From the NCBI RefSeq assembly GCF_001905465.1, contig NZ_LISX01000014.1:1-64000 (forward strand): a stretch of 64,000 bases of DNA, given 5' to 3'. The DNA is from Kitasatospora sp. CB01950 (GTDB lineage: Bacteria > Actinomycetota > Actinomycetes > Streptomycetales > Streptomycetaceae). A program made the position numbers and the translations under genes. Positions 56,173 to 64,000 of this stretch are shown here, in pieces. The notes beneath the pieces were generated by a model that saw only the letters and a list, made by a program, of their open reading frames with translations, was not told the DNA's origin and did no database searches. Numbering within the stretch: the first letter of the stretch is position 1; each line of letters opens with the position of its first letter.

Positions 56173-56853
56173 ATGACCGCCGTCCCGCCGTTGGCCGCTC
56201 TCGGCCCGTACTTCGCCACGCTGTCCGGACCCGCGCCCGCCGGGTTCCGGCCGCTGCGCGAACTGTCCGCGCCGGACGGGCCGTTGGCCGGGCGGGTCGC
56301 CGAGGTGGCGCGGGTGCTGGGCACGGACGAGGCGCGGGTCGCCGCGTCCACGGCGCACCTCGGGCTGGCGGCGCGCCTGTGGTCGGTGGCCCTCGGGGCC
56401 GCCGTCGCCACCGGGCGGCTGCCCGACCTGGACGGCGCCCGGTTCGCGCTGCCGCCGCAGGGCCCGTTCGACCTGTGGCTGCCCTCCGGCGACGGGCCCG
56501 ACGCCTCGCCGGGTGGGCTGCACGCGCTGGTGATGGACGGCCACCTGCACCCGCTCGCCGCCGCCGTCCGCGCCCTCACCCCGCTGGCCGCCGGCCTGCT
56601 GGCGGGCAACGCCGCGTCGGCGCTGGTCGGCGCCGCGCGTCAGCTCGCCGCCGTCCCGCCGCTGCGGGTCCCCGCCGCGACGCTGGCCCGCGAGCTGCTC
56701 GCCTTCCCCGACCTCGCCCCCGCCGGCGCGGTCACCCCGCCCGGCGGCCCGCTCGCCTTCCGCCGCGCCTCCTGCTGCCTCTACTACCGTGCCCCCTCGG
56801 GCGGCCTCTGCGGCGACTGCGTGTTCACGCGGGCCCCGAAGGCCCGTCCCTGA
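56173..56853 (+). CDS. FhuF-like ferric iron reductase
   Basis: A 226-residue protein with the [2Fe-2S] motif CCLYYRAPSGGLCGDC (Cys201, 202, 213, 216) at the very C-terminus, the hallmark of FhuF, which reduces siderophore-bound Fe(III). The first 190 residues are alpha-helical and not well conserved. TACACT lies seven bases before ATG 56173, so the message may be leaderless. Confidence 0.88.
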   Translation: MTAVPPLAALGPYFATLSGPAPAGFRPLRELSAPDGPLAGRVAEVARVLGTDEARVAASTAHLGLAARLWSVALGAAVATGRLPDLDGARFALPPQGPFDLWLPSGDGPDASPGGLHALVMDGHLHPLAAAVRALTPLAAGLLAGNAASALVGAARQLAAVPPLRVPAATLARELLAFPDLAPAGAVTPPGGPLAFRRASCCLYYRAPSGGLCGDCVFTRAPKARP

Positions 56854-56898
56854 TCGGTGACGTGTCGGCTGGGAGGTCGAGGGCGGGGGCCCGGGCCC

Positions 56899-58047
56899 TC
56901 AGGCGGTGGCGGTCTCGGCGATCAGGGTGCTGAGCCGGTCGGCGGTGGTGGCGGGGCCGGGGAAGAACCGGTTGCGGGTGAGGGCGAAGGCGAGGCCGGT
57001 GGCGGGGTCGGCCCAGGCGGTGCTGCCGCCCATGCCGGGCATGCCGAAGACGGTGAGGGTCCGGTGGGGGTCGGCGCCGGGGCGGCCGAGGTTGTAGCCG
57101 AGGGCGCGGGGCGCCGGGAATCCGATCATGCGGTCGGTGTCGGCGGTGGCGAGGGCGGTGATCTCCCGCAGGCGGGCGTCCGGGACGAGGCGGACGCCGT
57201 CCACCTCGTCGAGGAGGGCGGCGTACATCCGGGCGACGGCGCGGGCGGACATCGTGCCGCCGGAGGGGATGTCGGAGCCGAGCACGAGCGGGTTGTTGCC
57301 GTAGTCCGCGCCGGGGGTGAGGGCGGGCGGGGTGGCCTTGAAGAGCGGCAGGTCGGCGGGCATGGCCGCGATCGCCTCGGCGCTGCCGGGCGCGTCCACG
57401 AGCCGGGCGATCCGGCCGAGTTGGGACGCGGGGACGCCGAAGTACAGCTCGTCGGCGATGCCCAGCGGCGCGGCCACCTCCTCCCGGAGCACCTGCGAGA
57501 TCGGCCGGCCGGTGGCCCGGCGGACGACTTCGCCCAGTACGTATCCCCAGGTCACGGCGTGGTAGCCGGTCGCGGTGCCAGGTTCCCACCAGGGTTCGGC
57601 GTCGGCGATCAGCGCGCACATGGCGTCCCGGTCGGCCAGGTCGGGGACGGTGAGGCGGGCGGGGACGGCGGGCACGCCGATCGAGTGGGTCAGGGCGTGC
57701 CGCAGGGTCGCCTTCTGCTTGCCGTGCGCGCCGAACTCCGGCCAGAGGTCGACGATCGGGGTGTCGTACGCGAGGACGCCGCGTTCCGCGAGGACGTGCA
57801 CGACGGTCGCCGTCACCCCCTTGCCTGTGGAGGCGGCGAAGAACGGGGTGTCGGGGGTGACCGGCCGGCCGGTGGCCGGGTCGGCGACGCCGGCCACCGC
57901 GTCCACCACCGGCCGGCCGTGCCGGTACACGGCGACCTGGATGCCCAACTCCTCGCCCGAGGCGACGAGCAGGTCGATGGTCCGTTGCACGAGCTGCTGC
58001 ATGACGGGGTGGCCCTCTCGGTTCTCGACTGCGGTGCTCACGGGCAC
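56899..58047 (-). CDS. Serine hydrolase, class C beta-lactamase/EstB family
   Basis: A 382-residue enzyme with the S-x-x-K motif STGK (Ser73, Lys76) and the second motif Tyr162 (GYHAVTWG). These proteins act as esterases or DD-peptidases; a true beta-lactamase role is unlikely. No signal peptide is seen, so it is probably cytosolic. A GTG start at 58047 gives MPVSTAVEN; MQQLVQRT is a shorter option. Confidence 0.9.
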   Translation of the reverse strand: MPVSTAVENREGHPVMQQLVQRTIDLLVASGEELGIQVAVYRHGRPVVDAVAGVADPATGRPVTPDTPFFAASTGKGVTATVVHVLAERGVLAYDTPIVDLWPEFGAHGKQKATLRHALTHSIGVPAVPARLTVPDLADRDAMCALIADAEPWWEPGTATGYHAVTWGYVLGEVVRRATGRPISQVLREEVAAPLGIADELYFGVPASQLGRIARLVDAPGSAEAIAAMPADLPLFKATPPALTPGADYGNNPLVLGSDIPSGGTMSARAVARMYAALLDEVDGVRLVPDARLREITALATADTDRMIGFPAPRALGYNLGRPGADPHRTLTVFGMPGMGGSTAWADPATGLAFALTRNRFFPGPATTADRLSTLIAETATA

Positions 58048-58082
58048 CGTTCACCCGACAGTCGGACCCGCCGAAGGGATCT

Positions 58083-58862
58083 CTACACCGTCCCGGCGGC
58101 AATTTGGGCGGCGAGGACGGCAGGGGCGTCGGCCAGCGAGGGCCCGTACCAGGTGAGGCGGCGGCCGTCGAGCAGGGCGTACGGGAGGCCCGGGAACGCG
58201 TCGGGGCCGTCGGTGGCGGTGAACCGGTACGGCTCGTCCGGCAGGGCCAGCAACTCGGCTCCCGCACCGAGGAGTTCGGCGAGCGGGACGCGCGGGTAGC
58301 GGCCCGGCCGGCCGGCCGTGACGACGGTGACGCCGAGACGGCGGAGCAGGTCGGCGGCGAAGGTGTCCGCGCCGAGAACCATCCACGGCCGCCGCCAGAT
58401 CGGCACCACCGCCCGCACCGCCGCCACCGGCGCCGGCACCTCCGCCCAGGCCTGCCGCGCCGACAACAGCCAGGCGGGCTCCGGCAGTCGGCAGGCGTCG
58501 ACGAGGAGCCGACGCAGCGAGTCGAGCGCCTGGTCGAGGTCGCGAATACGGGTGGTCCACACCGCCGCCCCGGCGGCCCGCAGCGCGGCGAGGTCGGGGG
58601 CGCGGTTCTCCTCCTCGTTGGCGACCACCAGATCGCCACGGAGCGTGACGATCCGGGCGACGTCGGGGTTCTTGGTACCGCCGATCCGGGGCACGTCCAG
58701 GCCGGCGGGGTGGGTGCACCAGTCGGTGGCGCCGACCAGCAGGCCGGGGGCGGTGGCGGCCACCGCCTCGGTGAGCGAGGGGACCAGCGAGACGATCCGG
58801 CGGACCTCTCCGAGCCGGACCGCGGTCCCCTCGTCGTCCGTCAACTCCCTTGTCACACGCAT
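58083..58862 (-). CDS. BtuF-like helical-backbone metal receptor without signal peptide
   Basis: A 259-residue protein matching cobalamin/ferrisiderophore-binding proteins: RRIVSLVPSLTEAVAA, GATDWCTHPAG, and NPDVARIVTLRGDLVVANEEE. Unlike BtuF it has no signal peptide or lipobox at its start MRVTRELTDDEG, so it would work in the cytoplasm. TAGAGT lies seven bases before ATG 58862, suggesting a leaderless message. Transporter genes are not adjacent. Confidence 0.85.
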   Translation of the reverse strand: MRVTRELTDDEGTAVRLGEVRRIVSLVPSLTEAVAATAPGLLVGATDWCTHPAGLDVPRIGGTKNPDVARIVTLRGDLVVANEEENRAPDLAALRAAGAAVWTTRIRDLDQALDSLRRLLVDACRLPEPAWLLSARQAWAEVPAPVAAVRAVVPIWRRPWMVLGADTFAADLLRRLGVTVVTAGRPGRYPRVPLAELLGAGAELLALPDEPYRFTATDGPDAFPGLPYALLDGRRLTWYGPSLADAPAVLAAQIAAGTV

Positions 58863-58869
58863 GAACACC

Positions 58870-58875
58870 ACTCTA
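58870..58875 (-). promoter_or_regulatory. -10 box of the BtuF-like gene
   Basis: TAGAGT read on the minus strand (58875-58870) ends seven bases before ATG 58862, giving a leaderless transcript. Confidence 0.45.
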
Positions 58876-59100
58876 CCCGCCGCCGTCCGAGGGTCACCCG
58901 GCCGGGACGGGACGGCGTCGTCCGGCGACCGCCCCAGAGCCAATCAGACGTACACGGATTTTTTGGCCGTTCTCGCCGCGCGCCTCCTCGACGGCTGGCC
59001 TAGCGTGAGTCTCGCCCCGGTCGGTTGCGGGGATCCACAGGTGGGCGCCCCCCTGTCAATCAATCACTCTCAGTCACACCCTCAGTGAAAGTGGAACGAC

Positions 59101-59595
59101 ATGGCATTCGGAAAGATGCTCAGCGCCATCGGTGTCGCCTCGGCTCTGGCCCTGACGACGGTCGGCACGGTCGGCTCCGCCGCCTTCGCGGCGGACACCG
59201 CGGCTCAGCCCGCGGTCAAGCCCGCGGTTCAGCCCGCGGCCCAGGCCAACCCGATGACCCCGGCCCTTCCTGTGATCTCCGCCGCGAACAACGCCGCGGC
59301 CGCCAACGAGGTCCAGACCCCCTCGGTCACGCTGGCGCAGCCGAGCAACCTCCCGTCCGTGCACTCCGACGGGACGGCTCAGGGCATCGCCCCGCTCGAT
59401 CTGGTGTGCGGGAACTTCTCCTTCAACGGGCCGAGCTTCACCGAGACCTGTAACGGCTCGCTCTGGCAGCCCTTCGTGGACTGCTCGGACGGCAACCGCT
59501 ACGTGTCCACCGTCGACTTCTCCGGCCTGTTCCGCGTCCGCCTGACCTGCCCGGCCGGCGTGGCGGTCGCCGGCGGCGCCTTCGACCTGTCGTAA
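59101..59595 (+). CDS. Secreted protein with four conserved-looking cysteines
   Basis: A 164-residue protein with a signal peptide (1-30, cleavage after AFA-AD), a low-complexity Ala/Pro part (PAVKPAVQPAAQ), then a compact domain with Cys in LVCGNF, TETCNG, VDCSDG and RLTCPAG, probably two disulfides. It is likely an extracellular or cell-wall protein of unknown role. TAGCGT at 59001-59006 is a possible -10. The ribosome site before ATG 59101 is weak (GTGGAACG). Confidence 0.75.
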   Translation: MAFGKMLSAIGVASALALTTVGTVGSAAFAADTAAQPAVKPAVQPAAQANPMTPALPVISAANNAAAANEVQTPSVTLAQPSNLPSVHSDGTAQGIAPLDLVCGNFSFNGPSFTETCNGSLWQPFVDCSDGNRYVSTVDFSGLFRVRLTCPAGVAVAGGAFDLS

Positions 59596-59613
59596 GCACC
59601 GGAGCGGTGAACC

Positions 59614-59653
59614 GGGCCGCCGGCCATGCCCCTTCGGGCACGGCCGGCGGCCC
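59614..59653. terminator. Bidirectional terminator between secreted protein and histidine kinase genes
   Basis: GGGCCGCCGGCC (59614-59625) pairs with GGCCGGCGGCCC (59642-59653); the inner TGCCC-CTTC-GGGCA extends the stem. It ends both convergent transcripts. Confidence 0.92.
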
Positions 59654-59661
59654 TGCGGCGT

Positions 59662-61194
59662 CTACCGCGAGCCGCCCGCCACCGGCAGTCGCACCACCAG
59701 CCGTGCGCCGGGCAGCCGGCCGGGCGCTGCGGCGACGGCCGTGCCGCCGAGGCCGTGGGCGATGGTGCGCACCAGGGCGAGGCCCAGGCCCGCGCCGCCG
59801 CGGCCCCGGTCACGGGCGTCGTCCAGGCGGACGAAGCGCTCGAAGACCCGCTCCCGGTCGGCGGCCGGGATGCCCGGCCCGTCGTCCTCCACGGCGAGTT
59901 GCGCCCATCCGTCGGCGACGGTGAGCGTGACCGCGACCCGGCCGTCCGCGTGCCGGGCCGCGTTGTCCAGCAGGTTGCGCACCAGGCGGCCCGGCAGCAT
60001 CTCGCCGCCCGCGAGCACCGCCTCGGCGAGCTCGCTCTCGTACGTCAACTCTCCTTCGCCGTACTGCCGTTCGGCGAGCTGTTCGGCGATCACGTCGTGC
60101 AGGTCGACGGTGCCGTCGGCATGGCCGGCGGCGCGTTCGGCGGCACGTTCGGCGCGGGCCAGCAGCAGCAGGTCGTCGGCGAGGTCCTGGAGCCGTTCGG
60201 TGTCGGTGAGCGCCCCGCGCACCACGGCCGGCCAGTCGGCGGTGTCCGGGCGGGCCAGCGGCACTTCGAGTGAACTGCGCAGCACGGCAAGCGGACTGCG
60301 CAGTTCGTGCGAGGCGTCGGCGACCAGTCGGCGCTGTTCGTCCAGGGCCTGCTGGAGCCGGTCGAGGGTGTCGTTGGTGGTGTGGGCCAGCCGATGGATG
60401 CCGTCCCTGGCGCGCGGCACCGGCACGCGTTCGTGGAACGCGCCGCCGCGCACGGCGGCCATCTGGCGGCGGATCGACTCCACCGGGCGCAGCGCGATTC
60501 CGGTGGCGAGCCAGGCGATCAGCGCGACGAACAGCGAAGCGAACGGGGCGACCACGGCGAGCAGTCGGCCGGTGACGACGTCGGCGGTCTCGTCCGCGAC
60601 GGTCGGGTCGATCAGGACGTAGAGGGTGAGCTGCTGTTCGGGCATCTCCGGAGCGGGTCGGTGCCCGTCCGGGACGAGCAGGGCGAGTCGGTCGCTGCTC
60701 ACCGGCTCGGTGAGCGTGCGCAGGAAGTGGTAGGTGCGGGGTTCGGGCGAGGCCAGCCGGTAGTAGGGGGAGATGCCGGCCGGGTAGCGGATGGCAACGG
60801 TCTCGACGGAGTGCGCGGGCTCGGGTGGCAGGTCGGCGCCGCTCGCGGGCTTCGCCCGTCGCAGGGGTGCCAGGGCCAGCGCGGGGTCGTCGTTGCGGTG
60901 GTCCGTGAGGAAGTCTCCGACCAGCCACTCCCCTTCCTCGGTGAGCACCACGTACGCCTGGCCGCCCAGGAGTTCGCCGTCGGCGCCGTCCCGGATTCTC
61001 GCCTGGAGGTTGCGCAGGGCGTCCATCGCACTGATCTCGGCCTCGTGGTAGAGGAGGGCGTGGACGCCGTCGCCGACCAGCGGTGCGGCGACCGCGAACG
61101 CGAGCGCGGAGGCGCCCAGCGCGGCCACGGCGGCCCGGGCCCGGATGCCGAGGGCGGGCCACCAGCGCCACCAGCGCCGGCGATCAGTCGACAT
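59662..61194 (-). CDS. Sensor histidine kinase
   Basis: A 510-residue membrane kinase: TM1 about 20-42, an extracellular sensor (about 43-209), TM2 about 210-233, a HAMP domain, then the H box DASHELRSPL with His296, and a HATPase domain with N box (NLLDNAARHA) and G boxes. Its partner is the response regulator, whose stop overlaps its start by 11 bases. The stimulus is unknown. Confidence 0.95.
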   Translation of the reverse strand: MSTDRRRWWRWWPALGIRARAAVAALGASALAFAVAAPLVGDGVHALLYHEAEISAMDALRNLQARIRDGADGELLGGQAYVVLTEEGEWLVGDFLTDHRNDDPALALAPLRRAKPASGADLPPEPAHSVETVAIRYPAGISPYYRLASPEPRTYHFLRTLTEPVSSDRLALLVPDGHRPAPEMPEQQLTLYVLIDPTVADETADVVTGRLLAVVAPFASLFVALIAWLATGIALRPVESIRRQMAAVRGGAFHERVPVPRARDGIHRLAHTTNDTLDRLQQALDEQRRLVADASHELRSPLAVLRSSLEVPLARPDTADWPAVVRGALTDTERLQDLADDLLLLARAERAAERAAGHADGTVDLHDVIAEQLAERQYGEGELTYESELAEAVLAGGEMLPGRLVRNLLDNAARHADGRVAVTLTVADGWAQLAVEDDGPGIPAADRERVFERFVRLDDARDRGRGGAGLGLALVRTIAHGLGGTAVAAAPGRLPGARLVVRLPVAGGSR

Positions 61195-61870
61195 CGGCGG
61201 GCGACGGGGTGAGCCGGTAGCCGATGCCGCGGACGGTGTCGATCCGGGCGTGCGCGCCGGCCCGGTCGAGTTTGCGGCGCAGCGCGGCGATGTACACCTC
61301 GACGATGTTGAGGTCGCCGCGGAAGGCGGAGTCCCAGACGGCGTCCAGGATGTCGGTCTTGGGGACGGCCTGGTCGGGGCGCCGCAGCAGGCACTCCAGG
61401 ACGCCGAACTCCTTGGCGGTGAGGCGCAGTTCGGCGTCGGCGACGGTGCAGCGGCGGGCCGCCGGGTCGATCCGCAGGTCGGCGGCGGCGAGCACCGCGG
61501 GCCGGCCGGCCGCGCCGCGGCGCAGCAGGGCGCGGAGGCGGGCGGTGAGCACCACGAAGGAGAACGGTTTGCCGAGGAAGTCGTCGGCGCCGCAGTCGAG
61601 GGCCTCGGCCTCGTCGTATTCGCCGTTCTTCGCGGTGAGCATCAGTATCGGCACGGAATTCTCCTCGGCACGAAGGCGTCGGCAGATCCGGAAGCCGTTC
61701 AGGCCGGGCAGCATCACGTCGAGCACCACCAGGTCGTACGTTCCGGAGCGGGCCAGTTCCAGGCCGCTCGGGCCGTCGGTGGCCACGTCGACGGCGTAGC
61801 CCTCGGCGCGCAGGCCCTGGCTGAGCGACCGGGCCAGCCTTTCCTCGTCCTCGACCATGAGTAGGCGCAT
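61184..61870 (-). CDS. OmpR-family response regulator
   Basis: A 228-residue regulator with phospho-acceptor Asp51 (LVVLDVMLPG) and the winged-helix DNA-binding domain (LTAKEFGVLECLLRRPDQAV). I chose ATG 61870 (MRLLMVEDEERL), the usual opening; six extra codons are possible. It is transcribed with the kinase and probably controls the divergent DUF2079 gene through the TCAG repeats in the gap. Confidence 0.95.
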   Translation of the reverse strand: MRLLMVEDEERLARSLSQGLRAEGYAVDVATDGPSGLELARSGTYDLVVLDVMLPGLNGFRICRRLRAEENSVPILMLTAKNGEYDEAEALDCGADDFLGKPFSFVVLTARLRALLRRGAAGRPAVLAAADLRIDPAARRCTVADAELRLTAKEFGVLECLLRRPDQAVPKTDILDAVWDSAFRGDLNIVEVYIAALRRKLDRAGAHARIDTVRGIGYRLTPSPADVD

Positions 61871-61947
61871 CGGGCCAGCGTAATTCAATTCTGGCGTCCG
61901 AAAAGGTCGTTGACCGATGTGCCGGTTTTCTCCTGGCTGAAGAAATC

Positions 61948-61990
61948 CTCAGCTTCTTTCAGAATCGGCTCAGCGGGACTTTCCTAGCGT
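61948..61990 (+). promoter_or_regulatory. Three TCAG direct repeats and -10 box before the DUF2079 gene
   Basis: CTCAG (61948), TTCAG (61958) and CTCAG (61969) are spaced 10 and 11 bases, one helical turn apart, as expected for tandem binding of an OmpR-type regulator. TAGCGT (61985-61990) follows and ends seven bases before GTG 61998. The response-regulator gene starts on the other side. Confidence 0.6.
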
Positions 61991-61997
61991 CGTCCGG

Positions 61998-63377
61998 GTG
62001 CGAATACTCTCCCGGGTCCGTCCGTGCTGGCTGCCGGTGCTGCCGGTGCTCCTGTTCCAGTTGGCGTTGTCGTTGCCCCGGCATTGGCGGATGCAGACCA
62101 ACGGTTTCGACCTCGGCATCTTCGAGGAGGCGGTGCGCGGTTACGCGTATCTCGGGCCGCCGGTGGTCACGTTGAAGGGCGCCGGTTATGTTCAGCTGGG
62201 CGACCATTTCAGCCCGGCGCTGGCCGTGCTGGCGCCGTTCTACCGGCTGTGGCCGGCACCGGAGACGCTGCTGGTGGCGCAGGCGGTGCTGTTCGCGCTG
62301 TCGGTGGTGCCGGTCACGGACTTGGCGGTGCAGTGGCTGGGGCGTTCCCGGGGCGTCCTGGCCGGGCTGGCGTACGGGTTGTCGTGGGGGTTGTGGCAGG
62401 CGTCGCTGTTCGACATGCACGAGATCGCGCTGGCCGTCCCGCTGCTGGCGTGCACCACGGTCGCGCTGGCGCGCGGGCGGTGGCGGGCGGCGGTGTGCTG
62501 GGCGCTGCCACTGCTGCTGGTGAAGGAGGACCAGGGGCTGCTGCTGGCCGGCGTCGGCGGCTACGTCCTGCTGGTGGGCCGCCGGCGCGGGCTGGGCGTG
62601 GCGACGCTCGCGGCGGCCGTCCTCGGCACGCTGCTCACCGTGCTGGTGCTGATCCCGGCCGCGAACCCGCTGGACGCCTGGTCGTACGGTGCGACGGCGG
62701 CGCCCGGCGGCGGCGATCCGCTGACCCGGCTGCTGTGGCCCTCCGACAAGTGGTGGACGCTCGCCGCGCTGCTCGCGCCGACGCTGCTGCTGGCGTTGCG
62801 TTCGCCGCTGGTGCTGCTGGCGGCGCTGCCGTTGGCGGCCCGCTACTGGTCGTCCAACCCCGCTTACTGGAGCACCGGTTGGCACTACAACGCGGTGCTG
62901 ATGCCGATCGTCTTCGTCGCCGCGCTGGACGGCCTGCGCCGCCTGCCCGCCCGGCCCGCGCTGCGGTTCGCGCCCGCCGCGATGCTCCTCGTGGCGCTCT
63001 GCGCCGCCCCGACGCCCGACCTCTCACGGCCCTCCGCCGACGTACTGACGGCCCGCCAGGTGCTCGCCACCGTGCCGGACGGCGCGCGGGTCGCCGCCGC
63101 CAACCGCCTTGCACCGCAGCTGACTTCACGCTGCACCGTGTCGCTCTTCCCGTACCTCACCTTCCCCTCCGACGCCGGCTCCACCCGCCTCTCCCCCGAC
63201 GACCGCCACCCCCTCTTCCGCCCCGTCGCCGAATGGGCCGCCACTCTCGACGCCCCCGACGGCTTCCCCACCCCCACCCCCGCCGATCTCACCGCCCAGA
63301 ACTCCCTCGCCACCGCCGGCTACCACCCCGTCGCCCGCGGCGCGGGCATCACCGTCTGGCACTGGCAACCGAGTTGA
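61998..63377 (+). CDS. DUF2079 multi-pass membrane protein
   Basis: A 459-residue protein with about ten hydrophobic helices and the DUF2079 opening FDLGIFEEAVRGYA, which resembles GT-C-type glycosyltransferases (Asp at the first outer loop). The end has a soluble domain (VLATVPDGARVAAANRLAPQ). It might transfer a sugar from a lipid carrier. GTG 61998 is probably leaderless and controlled by the adjacent two-component system. Confidence 0.88.
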   Translation: MRILSRVRPCWLPVLPVLLFQLALSLPRHWRMQTNGFDLGIFEEAVRGYAYLGPPVVTLKGAGYVQLGDHFSPALAVLAPFYRLWPAPETLLVAQAVLFALSVVPVTDLAVQWLGRSRGVLAGLAYGLSWGLWQASLFDMHEIALAVPLLACTTVALARGRWRAAVCWALPLLLVKEDQGLLLAGVGGYVLLVGRRRGLGVATLAAAVLGTLLTVLVLIPAANPLDAWSYGATAAPGGGDPLTRLLWPSDKWWTLAALLAPTLLLALRSPLVLLAALPLAARYWSSNPAYWSTGWHYNAVLMPIVFVAALDGLRRLPARPALRFAPAAMLLVALCAAPTPDLSRPSADVLTARQVLATVPDGARVAAANRLAPQLTSRCTVSLFPYLTFPSDAGSTRLSPDDRHPLFRPVAEWAATLDAPDGFPTPTPADLTAQNSLATAGYHPVARGAGITVWHWQPS

Positions 63378-63422
63378 CCGCGCCCGCCTGCCTGCCTGCC
63401 TGCCACCGACGCGGGCCGGAGG

Positions 63423-64000
63423 TCACTGCAAGGGGTCGCGCACCACGCCCGGGAGGTGCAGGACGGCTTGCAGGGCGACGTACAACTCGGCGGAGTCCAG
63501 GCGTCGTTCGAAGTCGCGGCCGGAGAGCTGTTCGATTCGGCGGAGTCGGTAGCGGATGGTGTTGGGGTGGCAGTGCAGGAGTTTGGCGGCCCGGTCGGCG
63601 GAGCCGTCGACGGTGAACCAGGTGGACATCGTGGTGAGCAGTTGGTCGCGCTGGCCGTCGGGGAGGTCGAGCAGGCGGCCGAGCACCTGGTTGCCGATCC
63701 GGGATGCGGTGGAGGGGGCGGAGGCGACCAGCATCGGCAGCGGGTTGGCGTCGAACAGCGTGACGGTCTCGTCGGGGCGGGCCGCGCTGGCCACCGCGAC
63801 CTGGGCGAGGTGCAGCGCCTGCGGGGTCCGGTCGAGGCGGGTGTAGCAGGGGCTGACGCCGGCCCGGCGGACGGCCTGGCTGCGCAGCGCGTCGACGAGT
63901 TGGTCGATCGCGGCGGCGGCGCGCATCGAGACGATGCCGATGTGCGCGTCGGGGGTGAGCCGCCAGGCGGAGCCCATGTCGTGGGCGCGCAGCGCGGGTT
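63423..64000 (-). CDS. PucR/CdaR family regulator, C-terminal part (5' end outside window)
   Basis: The frame is open to the right window edge; the ATG at 63977 is internal. The visible 190 or so residues include the GGDEF-like middle domain end and the C-terminal PucR HTH: ADRAAKLLHCHPNTIRYRLRRI (HTH_30) followed by LYVALQAVLHLPG. Such proteins activate purine, proline or cell-wall genes in response to a metabolite. The (CTGC)n tract (63384-63403) lies just after its stop. Confidence 0.88.
   Translation of the reverse strand, partial: PALRAHDMGSAWRLTPDAHIGIVSMRAAAAIDQLVDALRSQAVRRAGVSPCYTRLDRTPQALHLAQVAVASAARPDETVTLFDANPLPMLVASAPSTASRIGNQVLGRLLDLPDGQRDQLLTTMSTWFTVDGSADRAAKLLHCHPNTIRYRLRRIEQLSGRDFERRLDSAELYVALQAVLHLPGVVRDPLQ

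Noticed and set aside
1..64000. tRNA, rRNA, CRISPR arrays, complete insertion sequences
   Set aside because: I saw no cloverleaf with a TTCGANTC-type arm in the gaps, no rRNA-like stretch, no spaced repeats and no transposase gene. Reading by eye can miss a diverged tRNA.

Overview
The window is high-GC DNA from a sporulating actinobacterium of the Streptomyces/Kitasatospora type. Three things support this: codon use with G or C at nearly every third position, frequent GTG starts, and a row of genes (smeA, sffA, rbpA, fxsA, lnt) that I know from Streptomyces chromosomes. I saw no rRNA, tRNA, CRISPR array or phage module. It looks like ordinary chromosome with small accessory patches and several decayed genes.

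Layout, left to right. Bases 1-2.7 kb hold a DUF6879-type gene end, a frameshifted Scr1-type regulator, small orphans and a winged-helix gene remnant. Bases 2.7-5 kb carry a chloramphenicol-type efflux gene with its own promoter, leader peptide and hairpins. Bases 5-8.5 kb have a P450/short-chain dehydrogenase pair, a MITE-like element and an epimerase. Bases 8.6-10 kb carry a shortened threonyl-tRNA synthetase behind a leader peptide with three consecutive Thr codons and a terminator. Bases 10-12.4 kb encode a DsbA/VKOR disulfide-forming pair. Bases 12.5-18.8 kb hold a hydrolase-TetR operon with a clear operator, a hydrolase pseudogene, acetyltransferases and a secreted GH10 xylanase.

Bases 19-29.5 kb are the conserved core smeA-sffA-rbpA-fxsA-lnt, followed by an amidohydrolase, an Lrp-type regulator, a kinase-like gene and an orphan EccA-like AAA+ ATPase. 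Bases 29.5-33.5 kb have a divergent TetR/SDR pair sharing a palindrome, then two CNNM/CorC-type membrane proteins. Bases 33.7-38.9 kb form a leftward block under an FMN riboswitch: ribE-ribM-ribBA-ribH-hisE-hisG, then a PH-domain protein. Bases 39-44 kb carry a Ni-binding-type protein, a PPOX flavoprotein, a ferredoxin reductase and an ABC exporter with a divergent TetR gene. Bases 44-50 kb have a FtsW/RodA protein, a CtaG-type protein and a DUF302 / MMPL / Cys-rich peptide group preceded by two ATACCC...GGGTAT boxes, as used by CsoR-family repressors. Bases 50-64 kb are mixed metabolism and repair: HhH glycosylase-like, HAD, a broken ADP-ribosylglycohydrolase, a phytanoyl-CoA-type dioxygenase, SRAP/YedK, aldo/keto reductase, FhuF-like, a serine hydrolase, a BtuF-like protein, a secreted protein, a two-component system beside a DUF2079 membrane protein, and a PucR-type regulator cut by the window end.

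The main theme is local regulation visible in the DNA. There are two peptide-leader attenuators, one riboswitch, one sigma-R promoter, three TetR-type operators, two CsoR-type boxes and a direct-repeat site between the two-component genes and their divergent neighbour.
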